64,000 nt of DNA from Alicyclobacillus tolerans (GTDB taxonomy: Bacteria; Bacillota; Bacilli; Alicyclobacillales; Alicyclobacillaceae). The notes beneath the pieces were generated by a model. The model was not told the origin of the DNA, did not search any database, and saw only the letters and a program-made list of their open reading frames with translations. The stretch lies in assembly GCF_001447355.1 (NCBI RefSeq), contig NZ_JXBW01000001.1, forward strand, positions 62,001 to 126,000, given 5' to 3'. The translations under genes and the position numbers were made by a program. How positions within the stretch are numbered: position 1 is the first letter of the stretch; every line of letters begins with the position of its first letter. Positions 17,809-28,530 of the stretch are shown one piece after another.

Positions 17809-18105
17809 AAAAAGCAACTCCCCCCAGCTAGGGACGAGTTGCTCGCGATACCACCCTAATTGACGGCAAAGTGCCGTCCGCCTTCATTTCCATAACGGAT
17901 CTTCCCGGAGTACAATCCAAAGGGCGTTTCGATCCGGTGAGGCCTACTTAAATATGGCGAACCCCGCCGCCATAACGTTCAGCCTCACAGCTCCAAGGTG
18001 AACTTCAATCGCTCGCATTCAGCACACTTCCAGTCTTGGTGTGCCTCCCTGGAGAACGCAAGACGATTTACTCTCCTCATCATCGCCGCAACTATTCCGA
18101 TGTCA
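17809..18105 (-). ncRNA. T-box riboswitch, tRNA-Phe responsive
   Basis: The leader carries the T-box core AGGGTGGTATCGCG (minus strand, 17844-17857), then an intrinsic terminator with stem arms at 17814-17820 and 17836-17842 and a T-run at 17809-17813. In stem I, GATTGAAGTTCACC places a TTC phenylalanine specifier codon at 18000-18002, and an AG-rich GATGATGAGGAGAGTA block starts the leader. Uncharged tRNA-Phe pairing with TTC and the T-box bulge should favour the antiterminator and allow pheST expression. Confidence 0.95.
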
Positions 18106-18111
18106 CCAACG

Positions 18112-18140
18112 AGTATACGCAATGCTGTACCAGGCCGCAA
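18112..18140 (-). promoter_or_regulatory. Promoter of the T-box-pheST operon
   Basis: Minus strand: TTGCGG (18135-18140), 17-base spacer, TATACT (18112-18117). The -10 matches five of six bases; the -35 is weak. It places the start near 18105, just before stem I. Confidence 0.7.
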
Positions 18141-18288
18141 CCAGCCTGGCACAAAACGAACCTGACTTCGCCAAGTTCCACACATCTAGGTGAATGTCGT
18201 GGTCCCGGCAACGGCTTTCGCAATAACGTAGAAGTGTGACCGGCAGTCAAAACCGGTTGCCGTAATAGCATTTGAAGGAGGCGTTTCT

Positions 18289-18423
18289 ATGTACGGCGTT
18301 TTCGGTGGTTACACACAATGGGCGGTCGTCTTTTTGATCATCTTCGTGCTGTTCTTCCTGTTAGTACCCGCATACGGTGCCGTTGCAGGTACGGCTCCAG
18401 CCGCTCCCGGCGTCGTGTACTAA
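18289..18423 (+). CDS. 44-residue single-helix membrane peptide, YjcZ-like sporulation type
   Basis: ATG 18289 follows GAAGGAGG by seven bases. The peptide has a Gly/Tyr N-terminus (MYGVFGGYTQW), one very hydrophobic helix of about 20 residues and a short Ala/Pro/Gly tail ending VVY. Short proteins of this design (YjcZ and relatives) are common in spore formers and several are made during sporulation; the assignment is by shape only. It has no operon partner: a 7-bp leader hairpin (CGGCAAC/GTTGCCG) precedes it and a terminator follows at 18446-18483. Confidence 0.7.
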   Translation: MYGVFGGYTQWAVVFLIIFVLFFLLVPAYGAVAGTAPAAPGVVY

Positions 18424-18445
18424 CCGGCGAGCCAACCATAGACGC

Positions 18446-18483
18446 AACCAGGGAAGTCGCCACAGCGGCCGGCTTCCCTGGTT
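18446..18483. terminator. Two-way hairpin between the YjcZ-like gene and purK
   Basis: AACCAGGGAAG (18446-18456) and CTTCCCTGGTT (18473-18483) form an 11-bp stem with a GC-rich 16-base loop. It lies between two converging genes and could serve both; the plus side has only a short TTT tail. Confidence 0.6.
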
Positions 18484-18500
18484 TCGCGTCGCCCATCCCC

Positions 18501-19691
18501 TTACGTGTCAACTTGCCAAATACCGAGATCTCGCTTCACCTGCAAAGCCTGCTCCACATCGGAAGCGAGGATATTTATATGACCCATTTTGCGATCGCGC
18601 TTGACCTCTGCCTTGCCATACAAATGGACCTTGACCTGCCCCGGCAAAGACGGCATCGCGCGCAACAGCGGATCGACATCTTGCCCAAGAACGTTAACCA
18701 TGACAACAGGCGTCAACAGCGAAACGTCGCCGAGCGGTAAGTTGCAAATGGCACGCACATGCTGTTCAAACTGACTCGTCGAGCAAGCATCCATCGTGTA
18801 ATGACCACTGTTGTGTGGACGCGGTGCCAGTTCGTTGATGTAGAGTTGTCCGCCCTCCGCGACGAAAAACTCGACGGCAATCAGCCCGACCACATCCAAC
18901 TTACGCGCCACATCGCACGCAATCGACCTAGCCTTGGCGAGCACCTCTTCAGGAAAACGCGCAGGTACAATAGACATGTGCAGAATGTGATTCATATGCA
19001 CATTCTCGGCAACTGGAAAGGCGGCCGTCTCTCCTCGTGGACTACGTGCCACAATCACAGAGCACTCGCCGACAAAGGGAATGTACTGTTCTGCGATGAG
19101 CGGTTCGTCGTCTGCGCCGGAACGTGCATGCGTCTCGATGATGGATTGCCATTGCGGCAAGAAGCGATCGACATCAGACGGCTCCCGAACCATCCACTGC
19201 CCCTTCCCATCGTAACCACCGCGGCACGTCTTAACGACCAGGCGTTCGCCCAGCTGTGCGAAAGCACTTTGGATGTCTTCCAGATTGGCAATGGGCACAA
19301 ATGGAGTTACAGGCAAACCAGCTTTGGCCAACGTCGACTTTTCGCGCACCCTGTGTTGCGTCGTTGCCAACAATCGGCTGCCCTGCGGGACGTGCGCAGA
19401 ATGTTCGAGTGCGGCCGCGACATCGGCGTCGACGTTTTCAAACTCATACGTGATTACGTCACAACGATGCGAAAGGAGTTTTGCCGCCTCGACATCGTCG
19501 TACTTCGCAACCACTTGGCCATCGCTCACCTGCGCGGCGGGACAATCCGGTGTCGGATCGAGCACCTGAAAGCGATAGCCCATGCGGCGACCGTCTAATG
19601 CCATCATCCGGCCAAGCTGACCACCACCGAGGATGCCGATGACTGCAGGAGGCAGGATGGACGCCGCAGGCAAGTACTCATTTCGCGGCAC
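18501..19691 (-). CDS. purK: N5-carboxyaminoimidazole ribonucleotide synthetase
   Basis: 396 residues from GTG 19691. ATP-grasp enzyme: pre-ATP-grasp motif [15 protein letters not shown]-grasp strand [13 protein letters not shown], and the C-terminal [14 protein letters not shown] block of PurK. It carboxylates AIR to N5-CAIR in purine synthesis. The GTG is chosen because AAGGAGGGG sits seven bases upstream and it overlaps the purE stop by 14 bases, as expected for coupled purEK. A longer frame upstream would run through purE. No other purine genes follow; the operon ends at a hairpin. Confidence 0.93.
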   Translation of the reverse strand: MPRNEYLPAASILPPAVIGILGGGQLGRMMALDGRRMGYRFQVLDPTPDCPAAQVSDGQVVAKYDDVEAAKLLSHRCDVITYEFENVDADVAAALEHSAHVPQGSRLLATTQHRVREKSTLAKAGLPVTPFVPIANLEDIQSAFAQLGERLVVKTCRGGYDGKGQWMVREPSDVDRFLPQWQSIIETHARSGADDEPLIAEQYIPFVGECSVIVARSPRGETAAFPVAENVHMNHILHMSIVPARFPEEVLAKARSIACDVARKLDVVGLIAVEFFVAEGGQLYINELAPRPHNSGHYTMDACSTSQFEQHVRAICNLPLGDVSLLTPVVMVNVLGQDVDPLLRAMPSLPGQVKVHLYGKAEVKRDRKMGHINILASDVEQALQVKRDLGIWQVDT

Positions 19692-20175
19692 CCGGGTCCC
19701 CTCCTTCCAGTACTCGATCGCGAATGTCATCGGCTCGGCGAGCGAGTTGGTCCGCCAAATCGGGATCGAAAGCCGCCAAAATACGAGCGGCAAACAGCCC
19801 TGCATTCACCGCACCAGCTCGTCCAATGGCCATCGTGGCAACGGGAACCCCGCCTGGCATCTGCACGATGGACAGGAGCGAATCGAGCCCTTGCAAGGTC
19901 GACGTCTGTACAGGCACGCCAATCACCGGCAAAGTTGTCTTGGCGGCGACCATGCCAGGCAAATGGGCGGCCCCACCCGCCCCTGCGACAATCACAGCGA
20001 GGCCCCGGTCCCGGGCGCTCGCAGCATATTCGAACATGTAATCGGGTGTGCGGTGGGCGGAAACCACCTTCCGTTCGTAGGGAATGGATAACTCATCCAG
20101 GACGGTACAGGTGTGTTGCATCGTCTCCCAGTCGCTCTGACTGCCCATTATGACACCCACGCGCGGTGTCGACAT
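19678..20175 (-). CDS. purE: N5-carboxyaminoimidazole ribonucleotide mutase
   Basis: 165 residues, normal for class I PurE. Conserved [11 protein letters not shown] (substrate phosphate loop), SAHRTPD with the catalytic His, and [10 protein letters not shown] are present. It moves the carboxylate of N5-CAIR to make CAIR after PurK. ATG 20175 follows AAGGAGG by ten bases. The gap to the upstream aldolase gene is only about 35 bases, so purEK could be read with the glycolytic genes. Confidence 0.95.
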   Translation of the reverse strand: MSTPRVGVIMGSQSDWETMQHTCTVLDELSIPYERKVVSAHRTPDYMFEYAASARDRGLAVIVAGAGGAAHLPGMVAAKTTLPVIGVPVQTSTLQGLDSLLSIVQMPGGVPVATMAIGRAGAVNAGLFAARILAAFDPDLADQLARRADDIRDRVLEGGDPGAAK

Positions 20176-20210
20176 GAATGGTCATCCTCCTTACGCTATT
20201 CCACGATGGT

Positions 20211-21287
20211 TTACGCCAGCGTGACTTCTTTGCACAAATAGACATCCTGAATTGCGTTGAGAAGTTGCACACCCTCGGCCATGGGACGTTGGAACGCCTT
20301 GCGCCCCGAAATCAAGCCCATGCCACCAGCCCGCTTGTTGATTACCGCGGTCTTCACAGCTTCGGCAAAATCGTTTTCACCTGAAGCGCCACCCGAGCTG
20401 ATAAGGCCAATCTTACCCATATAGCAGTTGGCCACTTGATAACGAGTCAAGTCAATTGGATGATCCGTGGTCAATTCCGTGTAGACCCGCTTGTCGATCT
20501 TGCCATAGCTGCTTTCTCCCATGTTCAACGCCGTATAGCCGCCGTTGACAGTCGGCAGTTTTTGCTTGATGATGTCCGCCTCAATGGTCACACCAAGGTG
20601 ATTCGCCTGACCCGTCAAATCTGCGGCCGTATGATAATCGACGCCACCTTGAACAAAGGCAGGATTGCGCAAATAGCACCAAAGAATTGTGAACATGCCC
20701 AGCTCGTGAGCGTGTTGGAATGCCTCGCTCACTTCTTGCAACTGGCGGGTAGATTCCGGCGAACCGAAATAGATGGTTGCGCCAATACCTGCCGCCCCCA
20801 TGTCCCAAGCTTGTTTCACGGATGCAAACATGACCTGGTCGTATTTATTCGGATAGGTCAACATCTCATTGTGGTTGATTTTCACGATGTACGGGATTTT
20901 GTGTGCATATTTGCGACTAGTCAGCGCAAGTACGCCGAGCGTCGAGGCAACGCCGTTGCAGCCACCCTCGATAGCGAGTTTGACGATATTTTCTGCGTCG
21001 AAGTAGGCCGGATTTTTTGCAAATGATGCCCCGGCTGAGTGTTCGATGCCTTGGTCGACAGGCAAAATGGACAGGTAACCCGTGTTCGCCAGTCGTCCGC
21101 TGCTGAACATCCACTGTAGGGAGCGCAGCACTTGATTATTGCGGTTGGTCAAAGTGAAAATATCGTCCAAGTATGTAGGGGAAGGCGCCGTTATGGATGC
21201 AGCGGGAATTGTCGTCGTCTTGTGTTCGAGCAGATTGTCTGCTTCAGCACCCAAATATTCACGAATCTTATCAATCACGGATGTCAT
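20211..21287 (-). CDS. fbaB: Class I fructose-bisphosphate aldolase, DhnA/FbaB type
   Basis: 358 residues of a TIM barrel. Conserved segments include [19 protein letters not shown] (the K bears the likely Schiff-base neighbourhood), IGATIYFGS and a C-terminal [11 protein letters not shown] phosphate-binding loop. This is the archaeal-type/DhnA family, unrelated in sequence to the class II aldolase common in Bacillus. It splits fructose-1,6-bisphosphate into two triose phosphates or works in gluconeogenesis. The ATG at 21287 has AAAGGAG only two bases away; GTG 21278 is an alternative start. It follows pfkA by 33 bases. Confidence 0.88.
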   Translation of the reverse strand: MTSVIDKIREYLGAEADNLLEHKTTTIPAASITAPSPTYLDDIFTLTNRNNQVLRSLQWMFSSGRLANTGYLSILPVDQGIEHSAGASFAKNPAYFDAENIVKLAIEGGCNGVASTLGVLALTSRKYAHKIPYIVKINHNEMLTYPNKYDQVMFASVKQAWDMGAAGIGATIYFGSPESTRQLQEVSEAFQHAHELGMFTILWCYLRNPAFVQGGVDYHTAADLTGQANHLGVTIEADIIKQKLPTVNGGYTALNMGESSYGKIDKRVYTELTTDHPIDLTRYQVANCYMGKIGLISSGGASGENDFAEAVKTAVINKRAGGMGLISGRKAFQRPMAEGVQLLNAIQDVYLCKEVTLA

Positions 21288-21320
21288 CTCTCCTTTGTGT
21301 ACTGGCTTCCTGGCAATCGG

Positions 21321-22358
<1,038 letters not shown>

Positions 22359-25073
22359 TCAGCCCGTGTTGCGCAACCCTGCCGCAATGCCGTTAATCGT
22401 CTGCAACGCATCGGCGAGCAATGCGTCCCGCTCTGCTTCATCCGTCGTTTCGCGCAGCTGCTGCAGCAGGCGAACTTGGAAGAACGAGAGCGGATCGACA
22501 TACGGATTGCGAAGGGCGATAGACTCCTGGATCACGGAGCGATTGTCCAGAAGATGATCGTACTCCGTGATGAGGAGTACCACGGTCCGACTCCGGTCAT
22601 ACTCCGCTTCAATTTCCGGGAAAATACGTTCGCCCGCTTCACCGGCAAGCAGGGCATATTCCCGCGCCACCAGCATGTCGGCCTTCGCCAATGCCATTTG
22701 CAAGTTGTCAATAAGCGTTCGGAAAAACGGCCAGTGACGATACATCGCCCGGAAAGCATGCAGACTCTCAACGTCTTCCTGCAACACATGCTGCATCGCC
22801 GTGCCGAAACCGTACCACGCCGGCAGCAAGTGGCGGCTCTGCGTCCACGAAAACACCCAAGGAATAGCTCGGAGATCCTGGATTTGCGCCGAGTTGGTGC
22901 GCTTTGCCGGACGCGAGCCGATATTCATTTTGCCGATCTCGTCGATGGGCGTCGCCTGGTGAAAATACTGCAGGAAATCTGGATGCTCGAACACCAGCTT
23001 GCGATACGCACGAAAGCTCTGTTCGGAAGCGCGATCGAGCAATGCAAACCAACGCTCGTGCGCGGCTTGCCATTCCGGGCTATTTTGCCGCGTAGCGCCA
23101 ATGAGCACGGCTGCGGTTGCCGACTCCAGCGAACGCTCGGCAATCCCTGGGTGACCATACCGCTGCGAGATCACTTCACCCTGCTCAGTGATTTTGACGT
23201 GACCGCGCAACGCTTCAGTTGGCTGTGCCAAAATGCTCTGTTCGACCGGACCGCCCCCCCGTCCTAAAGCACCGCCGCGACCGTGGAAAAACTTAATTTT
23301 GACGTCTTGTTCCTTGGCAATGGCAAGCAGCCTGCGCTGGGCGGTATAAAGCGACCAGTTTGCCGTCAAGTACCCTCCGTCCTTGTTGCTGTCCGAATAT
23401 CCCAACATGATTTCTTGGCGGTGATCATGGGCAGCCAGATGACGCCTGTACACGTCATTGGCAAACAACGATTCCATGATAGCCGGTGCTGCTTCCAAAT
23501 CTTCGATGGTCTCGAAAAGCGGTACAACGTTGATATCACTGCGAGGTGGTTCACTCGGACCTTCTGGCCAACCGAAAAGTCCGGACTCCTTGGCCAGAAG
23601 CAATACTTCAAGTAGGTCACTGGCACCTTGTGTCATCGAAATCAGATAGTCACGGACGCAGTCGCGCCCATAAATCTCGTGTCCGCGACGTACACAGTCG
23701 AAAACGGCCAAGGCCTCCGTCGTCACATCAGAATACGTGTGATATGGGTTTCGAATCGGCCGCGGCGACGCTAGGCACTCAGACAACAACCGCACGCGTT
23801 TTGCCTCATCGCACGCCATGTAGTCAGGCAACCCGGCAGTCTGAAAGAGCTCAGCCACCGCCTGTTCGTGAATGCCGCTGTGCTGGCGAATGTCCAGCGT
23901 GACCATATGGAAGCCAAACAGCTGTAATTGCAACATAAAGGGTCGCAGATATGCGTCGACCAAGCGTTCTCCACGATGATTGGCGAGCGATCGCGCCATC
24001 AATTCGACGTCTGCCATCATGTCGGCTGGAGTCGCGTAAAAATCGCCTTGTGGCAATTCCCCATGGATCCGGCGGCGCGTGTTTTGCAATCGCTCTATCA
24101 TTTGATTGACCTTGGCCCGATATGGCTCGTCCGAAACCGTGTCGAGCGACCGCAATAACGCGTCATCAGCGCCGACACGTTCGACCGACGAACTGAGATC
24201 CCGCCCAAGTTCGCGCAGGCGCGAGGCATACTTATTGAGGGCGAGATCGCAGTGCAGAAGCAATGTCTGCTCCGTGATCTGCGCGGTGACATTCGGGTTG
24301 CCATCGCGATCTCCCCCCATCCAGGAGCCAAAGCGGATAACCGACGGCAGATCGATCGACTGCGCCCCGAATTGGTCGCGCACTGCGGCCTCCAGCTTTT
24401 GATGGACATGTGGGAGAACGTCGAACAGGATTTGGTCGAGAAAGTACAATCCGTTGCGCACTTCATCCAAAACTGTGATCCGCTGCTTGCGCACCGAGCG
24501 AGTCTGCCACAAAGCGACGATTTCGGTGCGAATTTGCTCGTGAATCGCGGTCAACTCGCGTGGCGTCTTGCGCGGATCGTCCATTTCTTCGAGAAGAGCG
24601 GCAATTTTGGTGTGTTTGTCGAGGACGCTTCGGCGCAACGCTTCGGTTGGATGCGCCGTGAGCACGAGTTCAATCCCGACTTCCTCCAGAAGACGGTTGA
24701 CGTCATCTTCTTTCATACCGCGGTTGGCGAGCGTCGTCATCGCATCGCGAAACGAGCCTCGTAACACCTGCTGCGACCTATCATAATCCCGATGGCGGCG
24801 CAGGCGATGATTTTGCTCCGCCAAGTTCACCAATTGGAAATATACTGAAAACGCGCGAATCGTGTCATTGCGCAGTTCCGCTGGCACCGCGGCGACCGCG
24901 TCGGTCAAAGCCTGCCGCGTAGCCGGCGATGGATCCGCGCGAAATGTCTTCGCAGCAAGGCGAATGCGTTCGACCTGCGAAAAGACCTCGGCGCCACACT
25001 GCTCCACCAAGACCTCACCCAGCAAATCGCCCAGCACGCGTATATCCCGATGTAGCGGTGCATCGTTTGCCAC
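22359..25073 (-). CDS. ppc: Phosphoenolpyruvate carboxylase
   Basis: 904 residues from GTG 25073, which has AGGAGG eight bases upstream. Signature segments: VLTAHPTEALRR with the catalytic His, GSWMGGDRDGNP, LGYSDSNKDGG, FHGRGGALGRGGGP and the C-terminal IAAGLRNTG. It fixes bicarbonate onto PEP to make oxaloacetate, feeding the TCA cycle. It probably starts a ppc-pfkA-fba unit, with a weak candidate promoter at 25146-25174. Many Bacillus species use pyruvate carboxylase instead; I cannot see whether that gene is also present in this genome. Confidence 0.95.
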   Translation of the reverse strand: MANDAPLHRDIRVLGDLLGEVLVEQCGAEVFSQVERIRLAAKTFRADPSPATRQALTDAVAAVPAELRNDTIRAFSVYFQLVNLAEQNHRLRRHRDYDRSQQVLRGSFRDAMTTLANRGMKEDDVNRLLEEVGIELVLTAHPTEALRRSVLDKHTKIAALLEEMDDPRKTPRELTAIHEQIRTEIVALWQTRSVRKQRITVLDEVRNGLYFLDQILFDVLPHVHQKLEAAVRDQFGAQSIDLPSVIRFGSWMGGDRDGNPNVTAQITEQTLLLHCDLALNKYASRLRELGRDLSSSVERVGADDALLRSLDTVSDEPYRAKVNQMIERLQNTRRRIHGELPQGDFYATPADMMADVELMARSLANHRGERLVDAYLRPFMLQLQLFGFHMVTLDIRQHSGIHEQAVAELFQTAGLPDYMACDEAKRVRLLSECLASPRPIRNPYHTYSDVTTEALAVFDCVRRGHEIYGRDCVRDYLISMTQGASDLLEVLLLAKESGLFGWPEGPSEPPRSDINVVPLFETIEDLEAAPAIMESLFANDVYRRHLAAHDHRQEIMLGYSDSNKDGGYLTANWSLYTAQRRLLAIAKEQDVKIKFFHGRGGALGRGGGPVEQSILAQPTEALRGHVKITEQGEVISQRYGHPGIAERSLESATAAVLIGATRQNSPEWQAAHERWFALLDRASEQSFRAYRKLVFEHPDFLQYFHQATPIDEIGKMNIGSRPAKRTNSAQIQDLRAIPWVFSWTQSRHLLPAWYGFGTAMQHVLQEDVESLHAFRAMYRHWPFFRTLIDNLQMALAKADMLVAREYALLAGEAGERIFPEIEAEYDRSRTVVLLITEYDHLLDNRSVIQESIALRNPYVDPLSFFQVRLLQQLRETTDEAERDALLADALQTINGIAAGLRNTG

Positions 25074-25145
25074 TAGGCATTCCTCCTGATCTCCCCACTC
25101 AGCGCGAGGGCGTACCAATCTCGCGCCTCTCGTATCTCTCGTTCA

Positions 25146-25174
25146 AGCGTACACTGCGAAGCGATAACGTGCAA
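25146..25174 (-). promoter_or_regulatory. Candidate promoter of the ppc unit
   Basis: Minus strand: TTGCAC (25169-25174), 17-base spacer, TACGCT (25146-25151). Spacing is ideal but each hexamer matches consensus at only about half its positions. No better pair is visible upstream of ppc. Confidence 0.35.
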
Positions 25175-25208
25175 TGAGTGTGAACAAACAGAATTGCGAA
25201 ATACGCGT

Positions 25209-26969
25209 TTACATTTGGAAGCGCCCGATGAGTCCCTGCAGTTCTTGCGCGCGTTCGCTCAACGATCCCGCAGTCGCCGCAATTTCCTCCATGGATCCCG
25301 ATTGAGTCTGCGAGGCCGCGACAACGCTTTGCGAATTTGCGGCTGCAGTTTGCGCGAGATGCACGACAACCTCCATATACTTCGCCATATCGACAGCTCG
25401 ATCCGCAATGGTGCGCGTCGCCTCCGTCACGACATCCACGCGCTCTCCGACCGCGTCCATCGATTGCCGGATACGCGCAAAGGTCTCCTTAGTGTGACCC
25501 GCCAGTACCGTGCCCTCCTGTACCTCCGAGGTGACGTCGTTAATGGAGCGCACCGTTTCCTCTGTTGCCTCCATCAGGCTGTTGATGATGTGGTCAATCT
25601 CGCGGGCCGCAGCCGCACTGCCCTGAGCAAGGTTGCGCACCTCCTCGGCGACGACACCGAAGCCGCGGCCGTGCTCACCCGCCCTGGCCGCTTCGATCGC
25701 GGCATTTAGCGCAAGTAGGTTGGTCTGATCAGCAATATTTGCAATGGTCTCAACAATATGGCGGATGTCTGCCGACTTCTCTGCCAGCCGCGCAATGAGT
25801 TCCGCGGCGCGATCCGCCCGCAAGCGGATGGTATCCATCTGATGTGTCATCGACTCCATCATGCCAGCACCTGTGCCCGCTTGCTCCTGCGTGGCCTCGG
25901 CAGTGGTGTGCAATTCGCCGGCCAGTTCCGACACCTTGTCGATCTCGTGAATCACCGTCTGCACCGAACCCGAAGTCTGATTGATCTCGTCCATCTGTTT
26001 CACCGCGCCAGCGGCAACTTGCTCAATGGATTGTGCGATTTCTTCCGTCGCGTGCATCATCTCGTCCGAACTAGCCGACAATTCCTCGGACGAGGCCGCG
26101 ACGTGTTCCGAAGCTTCCGCAATTCCTAGAATCAGCGTGCGCAAGTTCGCCGCAAGCGTATTGAGCACATTGGACAAGTCCGCCAATTCATCGCGCGACG
26201 CCAACTTCAGTTCTTCGACCTTCAAGTTTCCTTTTGAAAGTTCAAACGCCAATTTGCGCATGCGCAGAATCGGCTTGGTGATGACGACGGACAAAATCCA
26301 ACTCCCACCAAAAGCGATAACGATAGCGATGACTGCGATCAGCACGTTCCACAGCACAGTCTGTTTGAGCAGTGCATCGACCTGACTACTAGCGCTATCT
26401 TTAATAGCTTGCTCGTCATTCGTAAACTGCAACAAACTCTGAATCAATGGTTGGATAGTATTGGTTGTAAAGTAAGTCTGAGCTTGGGACAAATCTGTGT
26501 TCGCTTCTTGGAACGCGGTCTTATTTTGGGATAGAATCGGCTGCCATTCGGATTCGAACAAATTCAAAATCGCTTCATCCTGAGAACTCACGTGCATCTT
26601 TTGCAGTGAATTTAAATCGGCCTCCACTTGGGCCGCATCTGCGTTGTATGCCTGCAGTTGAAACTGCGCTTCTGGCCCGTTCGGTGCCAACAAATAAATC
26701 GCTGCGTCACTATCGGCGCTGCGAATGTCGTAGTCAAATTGACGGATCATGTTCAGAACCTTCTCAGCATTCTCCATCTTTTGAATCGACCTATGAATTT
26801 TCTGTACAATTACCCAGTTTGCTACGCCAATTGCGACAATCAACACCGTCAGCAGTGCCGTATTGACCATGAATTTTTGCCGAATGCGCAAGCGTGGAAT
26901 GAAGCGTGTCAACTGTGCCCCCACGTTGCTCCATAACGACACGATGCGACCCCCTGTTTGTCTGTTCAT
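25209..26969 (-). CDS. Methyl-accepting chemotaxis protein
   Basis: 586 residues from ATG 26969 (GGAGTG six bases before). TM1 about 31-53, an extracellular four-helix-bundle sensor of about 150 residues, TM2 about 208-233, a HAMP domain, then the long cytoplasmic signalling coiled coil. The hairpin tip AIEAARAGEHGRGFGVVAEEVRNLA is the conserved CheA/CheW contact site. It senses an unknown ligand and controls CheA. No che genes are adjacent. No clear sigma-D promoter was found. Confidence 0.93.
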   Translation of the reverse strand: MNRQTGGRIVSLWSNVGAQLTRFIPRLRIRQKFMVNTALLTVLIVAIGVANWVIVQKIHRSIQKMENAEKVLNMIRQFDYDIRSADSDAAIYLLAPNGPEAQFQLQAYNADAAQVEADLNSLQKMHVSSQDEAILNLFESEWQPILSQNKTAFQEANTDLSQAQTYFTTNTIQPLIQSLLQFTNDEQAIKDSASSQVDALLKQTVLWNVLIAVIAIVIAFGGSWILSVVITKPILRMRKLAFELSKGNLKVEELKLASRDELADLSNVLNTLAANLRTLILGIAEASEHVAASSEELSASSDEMMHATEEIAQSIEQVAAGAVKQMDEINQTSGSVQTVIHEIDKVSELAGELHTTAEATQEQAGTGAGMMESMTHQMDTIRLRADRAAELIARLAEKSADIRHIVETIANIADQTNLLALNAAIEAARAGEHGRGFGVVAEEVRNLAQGSAAAAREIDHIINSLMEATEETVRSINDVTSEVQEGTVLAGHTKETFARIRQSMDAVGERVDVVTEATRTIADRAVDMAKYMEVVVHLAQTAAANSQSVVAASQTQSGSMEEIAATAGSLSERAQELQGLIGRFQM

Positions 26970-27306
26970 GCGATCCACTCCAATGACTAGGTGTACTGAT
27001 GCACGCCATTACAGCGTATAGGCATCACCGCACTCTAAGGTAATCGGTTTCAACCCATACCTTGCTTTATTCGCGCTGTCGATACGTTTCCCTGCTTGGC
27101 GACGCAAGTCGAATCAACCTTTTTCGCGATGGCGATGACGTAGGGGCTATGTAAAAAAAGGCTTCGGAACAGCGTGTTGCAATTCCACGTTAGATACTCA
27201 GACCTGCACTGAGACCGTCGTATAATTATACAACTCAAACAGGTTATCAAGGAGAATTCTTCTGTCGCTAACGCCCCCGTTAGCGCAACAAGACCTCATA
27301 AATGTT
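26970..27306. other. Intergenic stretch between the chemoreceptor and the Map gene
   Basis: 337 bases, more AT-rich than flanking genes and without a convincing reading frame. It holds an 8-bp hairpin (CGCTAACG at 27266-27273 and CGTTAGCG at 27278-27285) with no T-tract, a TATAATTATA palindrome near 27221, and a smaller CTCAG/CTGAG hairpin. A TATAAT on the minus strand could serve the chemoreceptor gene, but no well-spaced -35 supports it. Confidence 0.5.
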
Positions 27307-28053
27307 TCATGCTACAGTTACGATAATGGGTTGGTCCTTTGTGATAATTATCGTGTGTTCATGTTGTGCCGCAAAACCGCCGCCTGGTAAACGTTGAGTC
27401 CATCCGTCTGGCTGTTCAACAACATATCCCGCTCCTGTTGATAAAAAAGGTTCGATTGTGATGACCATCCCATCTTTCAATACACGTTTATCATACTTGT
27501 TGAAAACGGGTAGAATTTCTGTCGGAGCTTCGTGTAATGACTTCCCAACACCGTGACTGCAAAGGTTTTGAATAACGTTATAACCGCCTGCTGCGGCGTA
27601 AAATTGAATCAGACGTCCAATTTCGTTCAACTTCACTCCATGTTTTAGAGACGAGATGACCCCCATCATGGTGTTGTGTGTATATTCACAGAGGCGTACT
27701 AAGGAAGTGTTGTACGGAGGGATCTGAAACGATTGTCCCGCATCCGCATAATAGCCTCCCATTTCGGCGGACACATCGATATTGACCAAATCCCCTGGCT
27801 TGATTTTTCGATTACTCGGTATGCCATGAGCGACATCGCTATTAACACTAATACATGTGTGTCCAGGGAATTTGTAAACTTTTTTAGGTGCAGATACTGC
27901 CCCGTACCTTTCCAAAAATGCCGCACCTATATCATCCAGTTCCTTCGTTGTTATTCCGACTCGTGTATGACGTTTCATTTCCTGAATTGTCAATGCAACG
28001 ATTTTTCCGATCTCCTTGAGACCATCAATGTCCCTCTGACCACTGATTGTCAT
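27307..28053 (-). CDS. map: Type I methionine aminopeptidase
   Basis: 248 residues. Metal ligands are all visible: Asp in VNIDVSAE, Asp in YYADAGQSF, His in SHGVGKSLHEAP, Glu in ITIEPF and Glu in QHEHTII; the substrate His in VAHGIPS is present. It removes the initiator methionine from nascent proteins. ATG 28053 follows GGGAGGAACGT. It stands alone, away from the adk-map-infA ribosomal cluster where the main gene usually lies, and its base composition is lower in GC than neighbours, so I infer a second, possibly acquired, copy. Confidence 0.9.
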   Translation of the reverse strand: MTISGQRDIDGLKEIGKIVALTIQEMKRHTRVGITTKELDDIGAAFLERYGAVSAPKKVYKFPGHTCISVNSDVAHGIPSNRKIKPGDLVNIDVSAEMGGYYADAGQSFQIPPYNTSLVRLCEYTHNTMMGVISSLKHGVKLNEIGRLIQFYAAAGGYNVIQNLCSHGVGKSLHEAPTEILPVFNKYDKRVLKDGMVITIEPFLSTGAGYVVEQPDGWTQRLPGGGFAAQHEHTIIITKDQPIIVTVA

Positions 28054-28210
28054 ATACGTTCCTCCCTATTTCGTTATCCTGCCCGTTAGCTGAAATACTA
28101 GTACAAGGAGTAATTCGGATAAATATTCAATAACGCACATACGCATGAAAAATCATGCCACATCTGTAAATATGTATATTTTAACATTTCAACACGATAA
28201 TCCGGATACC

Positions 28211-28246
28211 AAAAAGAAAAAAACTGCCCAGGCAAGCCTGAGCAGT
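28211..28246 (-). terminator. Terminator after the Crh gene
   Basis: On the minus strand an 11-bp stem (28223-28233 with 28236-28246, one G-U type mismatch) is followed by a T-rich run (28211-28222). It lies eight bases after the crh stop and ends the msmX-crh transcript. Confidence 0.88.
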
Positions 28247-28254
28247 TATTCGAC

Positions 28255-28515
28255 TTATAAACTTTCTCTCCCCAGCAGATCCGCAAGTGCAGCTACAGCT
28301 TCCGCTTCGTCGCTGCCTTCTGCTTGCAGCGTCACTGTCTCACCGTGCGCGATGGCCATCGACATCACACCAAGTACGCTCTTGGCGTCAACGAATTGAT
28401 CGTGCTTGCCAACGCGAACGCTGCTCGCGAACGACGATGCAAGTTTGACGAACTCCGCCGCAGGCCGGGCGGCCAGCCCCTGGGCCAAGGTAACCGTCAA
28501 AACCTTCTCCACCAT
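28255..28515 (-). CDS. crh: Crh-type HPr paralogue lacking the active-site histidine
   Basis: 86 residues from ATG 28515 (GAGGTG six bases before). It is HPr-fold, but the phosphorylated His15 is Ala15 (GLAARPA), while the regulatory Ser46 is kept (DAKSVLGVMS). That is the Crh pattern: it cannot pass phosphate in the PTS, but HPrK can phosphorylate Ser46 and the product can act as CcpA co-repressor. B. subtilis Crh has Gln15 and sits in the yvcIJKL operon; here it follows msmX by 15 bases. Ala15 is my reading from the sequence; function is inferred from family. Confidence 0.85.
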   Translation of the reverse strand: MVEKVLTVTLAQGLAARPAAEFVKLASSFASSVRVGKHDQFVDAKSVLGVMSMAIAHGETVTLQAEGSDEAEAVAALADLLGRESL

Positions 28516-28530
28516 GGACAACACCTCGAT

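Noticed and set aside
27266-27285. Terminator after the methionine aminopeptidase gene
   Set aside because: The hairpin is perfect, but no T-run follows on either strand, so I list it only as a structure.
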